From Candidatus Competibacteraceae bacterium (GTDB lineage: Bacteria > Pseudomonadota > Gammaproteobacteria > Competibacterales > Competibacteraceae): DNA of 11,304 nucleotides. Below the pieces are notes generated by a model. It searched no databases, had not been told where the DNA came from, and was given only the letters and a program-made list of their open reading frames with translations. Positions within the stretch are counted from its first letter, which is position 1. Every line of letters begins with the position of its first letter. Below are positions 1 to 9,463 of the stretch, in pieces. The stretch lies in the NCBI GenBank assembly GCA_020445045.1, contig JAGRHI010000216.1, positions 1 through 11,304 on the forward strand. Reading direction: 5' to 3'. A program made the position numbers and the translations under genes.

Positions 1-1166
1 GACAGTTCGGTGGACGGAATCGGCAAGCCGATGCTGCCGTTGTATTCCTGGAGGGTCAGTGGGTTGATGCAGGCCGCCGGCGAGGTTTCGGTCAGGCCGT
101 AGGCCTCGATCAGCAACATACCGGTCACCCGCTTCCAGTTTTCCGCCACCGCCCGCTGCACCGCCATGCCGCCGCCCAGGCTGATCTTGAGCGCGCTGAA
201 ATCCAGCCGCTCGAAACCGGGCGCATGCAGCAGGCCGTTGAACAGCGTGTTCACCCCGGTGATGACGGTGAAGCGGACCCTGGCCAGTTCCTTGACGAAG
301 CCCGACATGTCGCGAGGGTTGGTGATCAGGATGTTGTGGCCACCCACCTTCATGAAGGTCAGGCAATTGGCGGTCAGCGAGAAGATGTGATACAGCGGCA
401 GCGCGGTGATGACGGTTTCCTCGGCCAATCGGGAAAAGGGACTGAGCCAAGCCGATGCCTGTTGCAGATTCGCCACCAAGTTGCCGTGAGTCAGCATCGC
501 ACCCTTGGATACGCCGGTAGTACCGCCGGTGTATTGTAGAAACGCCAGATCGTCATGCGTCAGCGGCACCTCTTGCAGTGTCTGCCTCGCGCCAATCACC
601 AGCGCCCGCCGAAATGTCACGGCGTCTGGAATACGCCAGGCCGGCACCATTTTCTTGAGGTACTTGACCACGAAGTTGACCAGCGGGCGCTTGGGGAAGG
701 GAAACAAATCGCCCAACTGAGTGGTGACAATGGTCTTGACCGGCGTCCTGTCCAGCACCCCCTGCAAGGTGTGGGCAAAATTTTCCACGATGACGATGGC
801 GGTCGCGCCGGAGTCCTTGAGCTGATGCTCCAGCTCGCGTGGCGTGTACAGTGGGTTGACGTTGACCACCGTCAAGCCAGCCCGCAACGCGCCGAACAGG
901 GCGATCGGATATTGCAGGACATTGGGCATCATGATGGCGACCCGCTCACCCTTACCCAACCCCCGTCCTTGCAGGTAGGCGCCGAAATCGCGGCTGATCC
1001 GATCGATGTCCCGATAGCGCAAGGTCACGCCCATATTGGAATAGGCCGGCAAATCAGCAAAGCGTCGGCAGCTTTTTTCCAGAATGTCCTTTAGGGATGC
1101 AAATTCGTTCAGGTCGATTTCGGCCGGCACTCCTTCCGGATACTCGCGCAACCAGATTCTTTTCAC
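1..1166 (-). CDS. fadD: Long-chain fatty acid--CoA ligase FadD, N-terminal 388 residues (runs off left edge)
   Basis: Activates long-chain fatty acids to acyl-CoA with ATP, through an acyl-adenylate, at the inner face of the cytoplasmic membrane. Read on the minus strand, the protein begins VKRIWLREYPEGVPAEIDLN and keeps the FadD landmarks: RVAIMMPNVLQYPIALFG, NVNPLYTPRELEHQLKDSGA, the ATP-binding loop YTGGTTGVSKGAMLTHGN, LPLYHIFSLTANC, the ITNPRD segment and the YGLTETSP adenylate motif. As I recall E. coli FadD, the resemblance runs from the first residues, which supports the GTG start at 1166; a GGAGG (1179-1175) lies 8 bases upstream of it. Only about 388 of the usual ~560 residues are here; the hinge and C-terminal lid domain lie beyond the left edge. 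The gene is divergent from a TetR-type regulator, its likely controller. Family assignment is firm. Confidence 0.95.
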   Translation of the reverse strand, partial: MKRIWLREYPEGVPAEIDLNEFASLKDILEKSCRRFADLPAYSNMGVTLRYRDIDRISRDFGAYLQGRGLGKGERVAIMMPNVLQYPIALFGALRAGLTVVNVNPLYTPRELEHQLKDSGATAIVIVENFAHTLQGVLDRTPVKTIVTTQLGDLFPFPKRPLVNFVVKYLKKMVPAWRIPDAVTFRRALVIGARQTLQEVPLTHDDLAFLQYTGGTTGVSKGAMLTHGNLVANLQQASAWLSPFSRLAEETVITALPLYHIFSLTANCLTFMKVGGHNILITNPRDMSGFVKELARVRFTVITGVNTLFNGLLHAPGFERLDFSALKISLGGGMAVQRAVAENWKRVTGMLLIEAYGLTETSPAACINPLTLQEYNGSIGLPIPSTEL

Positions 1167-1182
1167 TTGATTTTCCTCCGGT

Positions 1183-1238
1183 ATTTGTATTTACATAGAT
1201 GACCCGGCCGGATGGGACCACTGGAAAATAATACAAAT
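1183..1238. promoter_or_regulatory. Divergent fadD/tetR promoter region with 9-bp inverted repeat (candidate operator)
   Basis: The 113-base gap between the divergent fadD and TetR-family genes is AT-rich compared with its surroundings. It holds a perfect 9-bp inverted repeat, ATTTGTATT (1183-1191) and AATACAAAT (1230-1238), with a 38-base spacer. The right arm overlaps AATAAT (1227-1232), a possible -10 for the regulator. The left arm contains TACAAA on the minus strand, a possible -10 for fadD. No clear -35 elements are visible. A TetR dimer bound at both arms could control both genes, but this is inference from position and symmetry. Confidence 0.35.
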
Positions 1239-1279
1239 CCACCCACAATTAGCGGGAAATCCCATCTGCTCTTATTTCA

Positions 1280-1945
1280 ATGTCCCATCCGAACCCACCG
1301 GCGCCCATGAAGACTCGAGACCGCATCCTGCAAACCAGTCTGCGACTCTTCAACGAACGCGGCGAATCTCGCATCACCACCAATCATATCGCCGACGAAA
1401 TGGACATCAGCCCGGGCAATCTGTACTACCACTTCCGCAACAAGGACGAAATCGTCACCCTGCTGTTCCAGCAATTCGAGCGCCGCATGGAAGCGGCCCT
1501 ACAGGCGCCCCAGCGCCGCGTCCCGGACATGGAAGACATGTGGCTCTACCTGCATCTGGTCTTCGAAACCATTTGGGAATACCGCTTCCTCTACCGCAAT
1601 CTGAACAACATTCTGAACCGCAGCAAGAAACTGCGAACTCATTTTCGTCGCATTCTGGAGCGCAAGATGAGTACCGCCACCACCATCTGCCAGGGTTTGG
1701 TGGAAGCCGGCGTCATGATCGCCACTCGTGAAGACATCACGGCGCTGACCCGCAACATCGCGGTGGTGGCCACCTACTGGTTGAACTTCCAGAGTATCGG
1801 CACCGACGCCGTCGCGCCAAACTGCGATAGCGACAGTAACCACCTCGCTTGCGGCGTCTACCAGGTACTGTCGCTGGTTAGTCCCTTCCTCAACGACGAG
1901 GCCCGGCAGTTGCTGGGCCAAATCAGCCAGGAATATCTGAGCTGA
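1280..1945 (+). CDS. TetR/AcrR-family transcriptional regulator, PhaD-like
   Basis: DNA-binding regulator of 221 residues. An N-terminal TetR helix-turn-helix lies at about residues 10-60, with the recognition segment ISPGNLYYHFRNKDEIV (about 43-59). The C-terminal all-helical ligand domain contains the YRFLYRNLNNILNRSKKLR stretch. From Met10 on (MKTRDRILQTSLRLFNERGE) it resembles PhaD of the Pseudomonas PHA cluster as I remember it; PhaD responds to acyl-CoA-type ligands. Start choice is uncertain: ATG 1280 gives the longest frame, while family similarity begins at ATG 1307, and neither has a good ribosome binding site. Divergent from fadD and upstream of an acyl-CoA reductase, it probably senses a fatty acyl-CoA and controls one or both. 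TetR membership is secure; the PhaD relation and ligand are inference. Confidence 0.9.
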   Translation: MSHPNPPAPMKTRDRILQTSLRLFNERGESRITTNHIADEMDISPGNLYYHFRNKDEIVTLLFQQFERRMEAALQAPQRRVPDMEDMWLYLHLVFETIWEYRFLYRNLNNILNRSKKLRTHFRRILERKMSTATTICQGLVEAGVMIATREDITALTRNIAVVATYWLNFQSIGTDAVAPNCDSDSNHLACGVYQVLSLVSPFLNDEARQLLGQISQEYLS

Positions 1946-2111
1946 AGCGACCCACCTCGGCCAGAGGGCAAACGCGCCGGGGCATCGAGTTCCAATGGGG
2001 TCCACCGATCATCGGCGCCACCCACTACCTTTCCTTCGCAATCCTGGACTCACTACGTTTCGGTCCGGCGGCCATTACCAGTAAGACAAGGATTTTCCGA
2101 ATCGCCGACCC

Positions 2112-2117
2112 TATAAT
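2112..2117 (+). promoter_or_regulatory. Consensus -10 box (TATAAT) for the acyl-CoA reductase gene
   Basis: A perfect TATAAT stands 42 bases before the chosen ATG (2160). Transcription would start near 2124, giving a leader of about 36 bases that includes the Shine-Dalgarno sequence. No good -35 hexamer is seen 16-18 bases upstream, so the promoter may need an activator. The rest of the 1946-2159 gap holds an 11-bp palindrome, CCGATCATCGG (2005-2015), too tight to form a hairpin but possibly a protein-binding site. Confidence 0.5.
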
Positions 2118-2145
2118 CATTTCGTGACCAAGGCACAGTCGCGAC

Positions 2146-2150
2146 CAGGA
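2146..2150 (+). promoter_or_regulatory. Shine-Dalgarno AGGAG that fixes the start of the acyl-CoA reductase
   Basis: AGGAG ends 9 bases before ATG 2160. The longer reading from GTG 2124 would place the start codon about where the transcript itself begins, just after the TATAAT box, with no ribosome binding site. The ATG at 2160 is therefore preferred. Confidence 0.7.
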
Positions 2151-2159
2151 GCCAACAGC

Positions 2160-4145
2160 ATGAATTATTTCATAACCGGCGCTTCCGGTTTTATCGGCCG
2201 CCGCCTCGTCGAGAAGCTGCTACAGCGCCAGGACGGTCACGTTTATTACCTGATCCTGGAACGCGAACTGCCCACGGTGGAACAGTTACGCCAGCGTTGG
2301 GGTAGCGCCGCCAACCGTACTTTTCCCATCGTCGGCGACCTGACTCAACCGCGGTTGGGCCTGTCCGACTCCGATCTCGCTTGGCTCAAGGGCGGCATCC
2401 ATCACCTGATCCACCTGGCGGCGATCTACGATCTCAAAGCCAGCGCCGAAATTCAGGAGCAGGTCAACATCGAAGGCACCCGCAACGTAGTCGCCTTTGC
2501 CGAGGCGATCGAGGCCGGCTGCTTCCACCTGACCAGTTCCATCGCCGCCGCCGGCCTGTACGAGGGCGTGTTCCGCGAGGACATGTTCGAGGAAGCCGAG
2601 GGACTCAACCATCCCTACTACCGGACCAAGCACGAATCCGAAGGCATCGTCCGGCGCGAATGCTCGCGTCCATGGCGAGTCTACCGGCCCGGCGCGGTGG
2701 TCGGCGATTCGCGCACCGGTGAAATGGACAAGATCGATGGTCCCTACTACTTCTTCAAGCTGATCCAGAAAATACGCAAGCTGTTGCCGCCTTGGATGCC
2801 CATGATCGGCATCGAGGGCGGCCGCTTGAACCTGGTGCCCGTCAACTTCATCGTCGACGCCATGGACCATATTGCCCACCAACCGGGGCTGGACGGCCAG
2901 TGCTTCCATCTGGTGGACCCCAACCCGCGCCGGGTCGGCGACATCCTCAACCTGTTCGCCCACGCCGCCCACGCGCCGGAAATGAGCCTGCGCTTCAATG
3001 CCCTGATGTTCGCCTTCGTGCCCGACATCATTAAGGCTGGGCTGGCTCGCCTCAAGCCGGTGCAACGCATCAAGGACCAGATCCTCCAGGATCTTGGCAT
3101 TCCACCGGACGTCATGAGCCTGATCAACTACCCCACCCGCTTCGACTGCCGCGAAACGCTCAAGGCGCTTCAGGGCACCGACATCGCCGTGCCGCCGCTG
3201 GAAACCTACGCCTGGCGATTGTGGGACTACTGGGAGCGCCATCTCGATCCCGATCTGTTCATCGACCGCAGTCTGAGCGGCGCGGTCAAGGACAAAGTAG
3301 TGATGATCACCGGCGCCTCCGCCGGCATCGGCAAGGCCGCCGCGCTCAAGATCGCCGAAGCCGGCGCCAAAACCCTCCTCGTCGCCCGCACCGAGGAAAA
3401 ACTACTGGACACCCAACGGGACATCGAGGAACGCGGCGGCCAGGCTTTCATCCACATCGCCGATGTCGCCGATGTCGCCTCCTGCGATGCGCTGCTGCGG
3501 CGGGTGCTGGACGATCACGGCGGGGTGGATATCCTGGTCAACAACGCCGGTCGCTCGATCCGCCGCGCCATCGAGAATTCGCTGGATCGCTTCCACGACT
3601 ACGAGCGCACCATGCAGCTCAATTACTTCGGCGCGCTGCGGCTGATCATGGGGTTCATCCCCAGCATGCTGCAAAAGAAGCGCGGTCACATCATCAACAT
3701 CTCTTCGATCGGCGTGCTCAGCAATGCGCCACGCTTTTCGGCCTATGTCGCCTCCAAGGCGGCGCTGGACGCCTTTTCGCGCTGCGCGGCGGCCGAGTTT
3801 TCCGACAGTGGCATCGAATTCACCACCATCAACATGCCGCTGGTGCGCACCGCGATGATCGCGCCGACCAAGATCTATGAGCATGTGCCCACCCTCAGTC
3901 CGGAGGAGGCGGCGGATCTGATCGTGCAGGCCATCATCGACCGGCCGGAGCGCATCGCCACCCGGGTTGGCATCTTCGCCCAGGTGCTGCACGCCGTGGC
4001 GCCCAAGGTTTACGCCGTGATCATGAATACCGCGTTCCGCCTGTTCCCCGAATCGAGCGCGGCCAAGAGTCAACAACCCGACACCCAGGAACCCTCACTG
4101 GAGCAAATTTCCTTCGCGCAGCTCACCCGCGGCATTTATTGGTGA
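2160..4145 (+). CDS. Fatty acyl-CoA reductase, two fused SDR domains (Marinobacter Maqu_2507 type)
   Basis: Probably reduces fatty acyl-CoA to fatty alcohol in two NADPH-dependent steps, for wax esters. The 661 residues hold two SDR units. The N-terminal extended SDR (about 1-365) has GASGFIG (7-13), HLAAIYD (85-91), SS (126-127) and the YxxxK pair Y153/K157. The C-terminal classical SDR (about 375-630) has TGASAGIG (384-391), NNAG (461-464), Ser515/516 and YVASK with Y529/K533; it resembles Acinetobacter Acr1. Both active sites look intact. Order, length and stretches such as FREDMFEEAE, GPYYFFK, RTMQLNYFG and the RGIYW C-terminus match, from memory, the 661-residue Marinobacter enzyme Maqu_2507. 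In that enzyme the C-terminal half is thought to make the aldehyde and the N-terminal half the alcohol. ATG 2160 is chosen for its AGGAG. A plain SDR fusion of other specificity is the alternative, less likely given end-to-end similarity. No wax ester synthase is in the window. Confidence 0.9.
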   Translation: MNYFITGASGFIGRRLVEKLLQRQDGHVYYLILERELPTVEQLRQRWGSAANRTFPIVGDLTQPRLGLSDSDLAWLKGGIHHLIHLAAIYDLKASAEIQEQVNIEGTRNVVAFAEAIEAGCFHLTSSIAAAGLYEGVFREDMFEEAEGLNHPYYRTKHESEGIVRRECSRPWRVYRPGAVVGDSRTGEMDKIDGPYYFFKLIQKIRKLLPPWMPMIGIEGGRLNLVPVNFIVDAMDHIAHQPGLDGQCFHLVDPNPRRVGDILNLFAHAAHAPEMSLRFNALMFAFVPDIIKAGLARLKPVQRIKDQILQDLGIPPDVMSLINYPTRFDCRETLKALQGTDIAVPPLETYAWRLWDYWERHLDPDLFIDRSLSGAVKDKVVMITGASAGIGKAAALKIAEAGAKTLLVARTEEKLLDTQRDIEERGGQAFIHIADVADVASCDALLRRVLDDHGGVDILVNNAGRSIRRAIENSLDRFHDYERTMQLNYFGALRLIMGFIPSMLQKKRGHIINISSIGVLSNAPRFSAYVASKAALDAFSRCAAAEFSDSGIEFTTINMPLVRTAMIAPTKIYEHVPTLSPEEAADLIVQAIIDRPERIATRVGIFAQVLHAVAPKVYAVIMNTAFRLFPESSAAKSQQPDTQEPSLEQISFAQLTRGIYW

Positions 4146-4237
4146 CCACGCCACCGATCGGCCGCGATTGCCGCGACGATTGGCCATAATTACCAAAGGT
4201 GGCGCACGGTCCGGAAGTTTTCCAAAATCGACCGGTC

Positions 4238-4262
4238 AAAAACACTGGCGCGGACCGCGCCA
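4238..4262 (-). terminator. Terminator-like hairpin plus T5 on the minus strand
   Basis: On the minus strand, TGGCGCG and CGCGCCA form a perfect 7-bp stem around a 3-base loop (4262-4246). GTG and then TTTTT (4242-4238) follow, the layout of an intrinsic terminator. Both flanking genes are on the plus strand, where no T run follows the hairpin, so it would stop only antisense transcripts. It may be coincidental. The rest of 4146-4371 shows nothing convincing. Confidence 0.3.
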
Positions 4263-4371
4263 CCCATTCGGTATCGAAAACCGCTTGTCCGCATGACCCC
4301 GGTCAAACCCATCCCCCAAGATTGCGGTGCGAACCGGCCTTTTGTTGCAAACCACCCGTGAGAATACAACG

Positions 4372-4839
4372 ATGAAGTTGAAAATCGGCGACCCCGCCCC
4401 CCAGTTCACCGCCACCGCCACCGACGGTAGCGCGATCAAGCTATCCGATTACTTCGGCAAAAAGCTGGTGCTGTATTTTTATCCGATGGACGACACACCG
4501 GGCTGTACCAAACAAGCCTGCTCCCTGCGCGACCACCATCAGGAAATTCAAGACCAGGATGCCGCCGTTTTGGGCGTCTCCACCCAGGATGTCGCCAGCC
4601 ATCAGCGCTTCACCGAAAAATACAACATCCCCTTCCCGCTGGTGGCCGATACCGACGGCGCCGTTAGCCGGGCCTACGGGGCGATCGGCGGCGGCGGCGG
4701 ACTGGTGGGAACCGGGACCAACCTGTTCGGCGTGGCCAACCGCATGACATTTCTCATCGACGAAAGTGGTCACATCGCCCATATTATCGATCATCCGGAC
4801 GCCACCCATCATGCCGAGGAGATCCTCAAGCTACTGTAA
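4372..4839 (+). CDS. bcp: Thioredoxin-dependent peroxiredoxin, Bcp/PrxQ type
   Basis: Reduces hydrogen peroxide and organic hydroperoxides in the cytoplasm using thioredoxin. The 155-residue chain has the peroxiredoxin pattern FYPMDDTPGCTKQAC, with peroxidatic Cys45 and resolving Cys50 five residues apart as in E. coli Bcp, and the conserved Arg124 in NRMTFLIDESG. Thr42 and Pro43 complete the active site. ATG 4372 is chosen because the protein then begins MKLKIGDPAPQF as the family does; an in-frame GTG at 4327 would add 15 unconserved residues. The ribosome binding site is weak (GAGA, about 8 bases upstream). A glycine-rich loop, GAIGGGGGLVGTGTN (103-117), sits where Bcp relatives usually have a short segment before the Arg strand. 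It may protect against peroxides from lipid oxidation, but no operon link to its neighbours is evident. Confidence 0.93.
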   Translation: MKLKIGDPAPQFTATATDGSAIKLSDYFGKKLVLYFYPMDDTPGCTKQACSLRDHHQEIQDQDAAVLGVSTQDVASHQRFTEKYNIPFPLVADTDGAVSRAYGAIGGGGGLVGTGTNLFGVANRMTFLIDESGHIAHIIDHPDATHHAEEILKLL

Positions 4840-4906
4840 AGCCACTGGTTAACGACTGTCCCTCGGCCATCTCCGATTCCGATGACGATGAGGCTGGAAT
4901 TTTGGA

Positions 4907-4936
4907 TTGTTTGTCCCCCGCGGTCGGTAAGATAAT
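4907..4936 (+). promoter_or_regulatory. Candidate sigma-70 promoter for the phosphatase/kinase unit
   Basis: TTGTTT (4907-4912) and GATAAT (4931-4936) are separated by 18 bases. The -10 matches the consensus at five of six positions. Transcription would begin near 4943, about 107 bases before the small ORF and 247 before the phosphatase. This is the best-looking promoter in the gap, but it rests on pattern alone. Confidence 0.4.
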
Positions 4937-4972
4937 TGCGCGACTCGTCGAAGCGGAGGACGCGGCTCGAAC

Positions 4973-4993
4973 CCGGCACCCGCGCGGTGCCGG
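4973..4993 (+). other. Stable leader hairpin (8-bp perfect stem)
   Basis: CCGGCACC (4973-4980) and GGTGCCGG (4986-4993) are perfectly complementary around a 5-base loop. The hairpin lies just downstream of the predicted transcription start of the phosphatase/kinase unit. No T tract follows on either strand, so it is not a simple terminator; it may stabilise or regulate the leader RNA. No known riboswitch is recognised. Confidence 0.4.
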
Positions 4994-5049
4994 AAACCGC
5001 TCCGCAATCACCCGTCAGGACTGTCCAGAGTATTGCCGAGGAGATTTGC

Positions 5050-5193
5050 ATGCCCGGGCGATATGCTCGCACCATCCATCGTTCCTCCAGCCTGGTTCCG
5101 GCTTGGGTAACCTCTTTCCGCCCGTCCACCGCAGCCTTCGCTCCACCGGCTGCCGTCACCGGCCCGATCCGGCCGCCGGAGGTACCGTTGTGA
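5050..5193 (+). CDS. Possible 47-residue small protein or leader peptide, coupled to the phosphatase
   Basis: ATG 5050 is preceded by GAGGAG (5038-5043) at 6-base spacing, a strong ribosome binding site. The frame runs 47 codons to TGA 5191-5193, and that stop overlaps the phosphatase start in the arrangement GTGA (5190-5193), typical of translational coupling. The peptide starts MPGRYARTIHRSSSLVPAW and has a proline/alanine-rich tail ending IRPPEVPL. It has no signal peptide, membrane segment or family that I recognise. It may be a real small protein, or a leader cistron whose translation feeds the phosphatase. Alternatively the ATG and purine run are chance in GC-rich DNA. The strong site and the exact overlap are the main support. 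Confidence 0.4.
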   Translation: MPGRYARTIHRSSSLVPAWVTSFRPSTAAFAPPAAVTGPIRPPEVPL

Positions 5194-6017
5194 GTCCGAC
5201 CCAACCCAGTCCGATCCCCCAGTGGGAACCTGGCACCGCCAGCCAGCAAGGCGGCCGCCACGAACAACAGGACCGCTGGGGGATTTTCCAACTGCCCAAC
5301 CAGCACGCCCTGCTGGCCGTGGTGGCCGACGGCATGGGTGGCCATCTCGATGGCGCCCTGGGCGCCCAGATCGTCATCGACGTGGCCCGGGATTTCATCC
5401 AGGACCTGCCGATCCCGCCGCTCGACGACCCCAGCACCGCGCTCGACCACTTATGCCAGCGGATGCACGACGCCATCAACCGTCAGTCGGAAACGGCTCG
5501 CAGCACCGTGGTGATGGTCTGGCTCGACCGCGACAGCGCCCATTGGCTGAACATCGGCGATAGCCGGCTCTACCATTTCCGCCGCGGCCGACGCCTGATG
5601 CGCACCCGCGATCATTCCGCCGTGCAGCTCTTGATGGATATGGGGGAAATCGACGAATCGCAAATGGCGACCCATCCGGCGCAGAACCGGATCTACCGTT
5701 GCCTGGGTGGCGAGGAGCACCCCAGACCCGACAAAGGCCAATTTGCCGTCCAACCCGGCGATTTGCTGGTGCTGTGCTCGGATGGCATCTGGGAACACAT
5801 CGCCGAGACCGAATTCTGGACCGCCGCCGCCGACCACGGTCCGGCCACCGCCGCCCGGCTGCTGGCCGAACAAGCGGCGCGACGCGGGGGAGCGATGGCG
5901 GATAACGCCACCCTGGTCCTGCTGCGCGCGGGCGCGGGCATCGCCACCGGCGACCACATGCCCTGGCTACGACGACTATCGGCGGGCCTGGCATCCTGGT
6001 TCGACCGCGATCGCTAG
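5190..6017 (+). CDS. PP2C-family serine/threonine protein phosphatase
   Basis: Metal-dependent phosphatase that would reverse phosphorylation by the adjacent kinase. The 275 residues form one PP2C (PPM) domain with all core motifs: RHEQQD (23-28), ADGMGG with metal-binding Asp47/Gly48 (46-51), GDSR (123-126), RDHS (140-143), CSDGIWE with Asp198 (196-202) and DNAT with Asp238 (238-241). No signal peptide or membrane segment is seen, so it acts in the cytoplasm. GTG 5190 is preferred: GGAGG (5178-5182) lies 7 bases upstream, the length then matches single-domain relatives, and the start overlaps the stop of a preceding small ORF. The kinase follows after 63 bases on the same strand, the familiar PP2C-kinase pairing. 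Known relatives include Stp/PppA-type phosphatases, but no type VI secretion genes are in this window. Function is firm; its substrate is inferred. Confidence 0.93.
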   Translation: MSPTQPSPIPQWEPGTASQQGGRHEQQDRWGIFQLPNQHALLAVVADGMGGHLDGALGAQIVIDVARDFIQDLPIPPLDDPSTALDHLCQRMHDAINRQSETARSTVVMVWLDRDSAHWLNIGDSRLYHFRRGRRLMRTRDHSAVQLLMDMGEIDESQMATHPAQNRIYRCLGGEEHPRPDKGQFAVQPGDLLVLCSDGIWEHIAETEFWTAAADHGPATAARLLAEQAARRGGAMADNATLVLLRAGAGIATGDHMPWLRRLSAGLASWFDRDR

Positions 6018-6080
6018 CACCGCCGGTTTACCGTCAGTGCCTTCCCGACCCGCCGCGCCCATCAACCAAACGGAAACTCG

Positions 6081-8840
<2,760 letters not shown>

Positions 8841-8854
8841 GACCATCGTCCATT

Positions 8855-8876
8855 CGCCGCCTCAGGGATTGCGGCG
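8855..8876. other. Hairpin between the convergent kinase and hydratase genes
   Basis: CGCCGC (8855-8860) and GCGGCG (8871-8876) form a 6-bp stem around a 10-base loop. It starts 15 bases after the kinase stop and overlaps the last codons of the hydratase gene on the other strand. The position suits a shared two-way terminator, but no T tract follows on either strand, so the call is weak. Confidence 0.25.
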
Positions 8877-9317
8877 GTTCACCACGAAGGTGGCGCTCCC
8901 TTCCACCACCACCGTGTCCGCCACGGTACAAGTGGTGCTCATGATGACTCGCCGGCGCTCCGCAACGATTTCCTGAACCGTGCAAACCGCGGTGACGGTA
9001 TCGCCGATTCGAACCGGCGCCGTGAAGCGTAACTGCTGATCCACGTATACCGCGCCCGGTCCGGGCAGACGGGTGCCGGCCACGCAGGAAATCAGGCCGG
9101 CGCAGAACATGCCGTGCGCGATGCGGCCCTTGAACCGCGTCTGCGCGGCGAATACTTCGTTGCAATGGATCGGATTGTTATCGCCAGTCAGGCCAGCGAA
9201 CATGACCACGTCGGTTTCGGTGACGGTCTTGGCGTGGGACGCGCTCATGCCAACCCGGAGATCTTCCAGATAGTAGCCATGCAGAGTGTCGTTATAGCCT
9301 TCGTGAGTGGGGTACAT
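8862..9317 (-). CDS. MaoC-like dehydratase, (R)-specific enoyl-CoA hydratase (PhaJ-like)
   Basis: Likely hydrates trans-2-enoyl-CoA to (R)-3-hydroxyacyl-CoA, linking beta-oxidation to polyhydroxyalkanoate synthesis. The 151 residues form one hot-dog-fold domain with the hydratase motif FAGLTGDNNPIHCNEVFA. Asp46 and His51 have the same five-residue offset as the catalytic Asp31/His36 of Aeromonas PhaJ. The motif is followed by the usual RIAHGM (65-70) and, further on, by the VDQQLRFTAPVRIGDTV strand. ATG 9317 has GGAGA about 8 bases upstream on the minus strand. About 15 residues precede the typical PhaJ start. The gene stands alone on its strand, convergent with the kinase (21-base gap) and divergent from etfB. 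Family is firm. The PHA role is inferred, because no PHA synthase is in the window; MaoC proteins of other acyl-CoA pathways look alike. Confidence 0.88.
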   Translation of the reverse strand: MYPTHEGYNDTLHGYYLEDLRVGMSASHAKTVTETDVVMFAGLTGDNNPIHCNEVFAAQTRFKGRIAHGMFCAGLISCVAGTRLPGPGAVYVDQQLRFTAPVRIGDTVTAVCTVQEIVAERRRVIMSTTCTVADTVVVEGSATFVVNRRNP

Positions 9318-9463
9318 GGAGTTTCTCCGATATAGAGGGAAGGATTCCGGCGAACAACATCGCCGCTACGTACGGGCGGCGCATAGCCTACACGACCGAG
9401 CGAAATAGTGGGAATTTCCCGACTGGATGCCAGACCTTCGAATCGACCGGCCTCACCACGAAC

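Larger units (their letters stand above)
4840..5049. other. Leader region upstream of the phosphatase/kinase unit
   Basis: The gap between the peroxiredoxin and the phosphatase start is 350 bases. Its left 210 bases hold no recognisable gene but do hold a promoter-like sequence (4907-4936) and a strong hairpin (4973-4993). The remainder (5050-5193) is taken by a possible small ORF. An open frame from TTG 4902 runs into the phosphatase, but its first 96 codons show no family similarity and a well-placed GGAGG marks the phosphatase start at 5190. Confidence 0.5.

Noticed and set aside
2124..2159. GTG 2124 as the start of the acyl-CoA reductase
   Set aside because: It lies at the predicted transcription start with no ribosome site; ATG 2160 has AGGAG 9 bases upstream and matches the family start.
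2286..3242. Long minus-strand open frame (318 codons) opposite the acyl-CoA reductase
   Set aside because: It is a by-product of GC-rich codon use on the coding strand. The translation shows no family motif, while the plus-strand frame has two complete SDR domains.
4902..5189. N-terminal extension of the phosphatase from TTG 4902
   Set aside because: The 96 extra codons lack PP2C similarity, and GGAGG 7 bases before GTG 5190 gives a protein of normal length.
4809..5450. Minus-strand open frame (213 codons) across the phosphatase leader
   Set aside because: It overlaps the well-supported peroxiredoxin end and phosphatase start, has no recognisable motif and has no good ribosome site.
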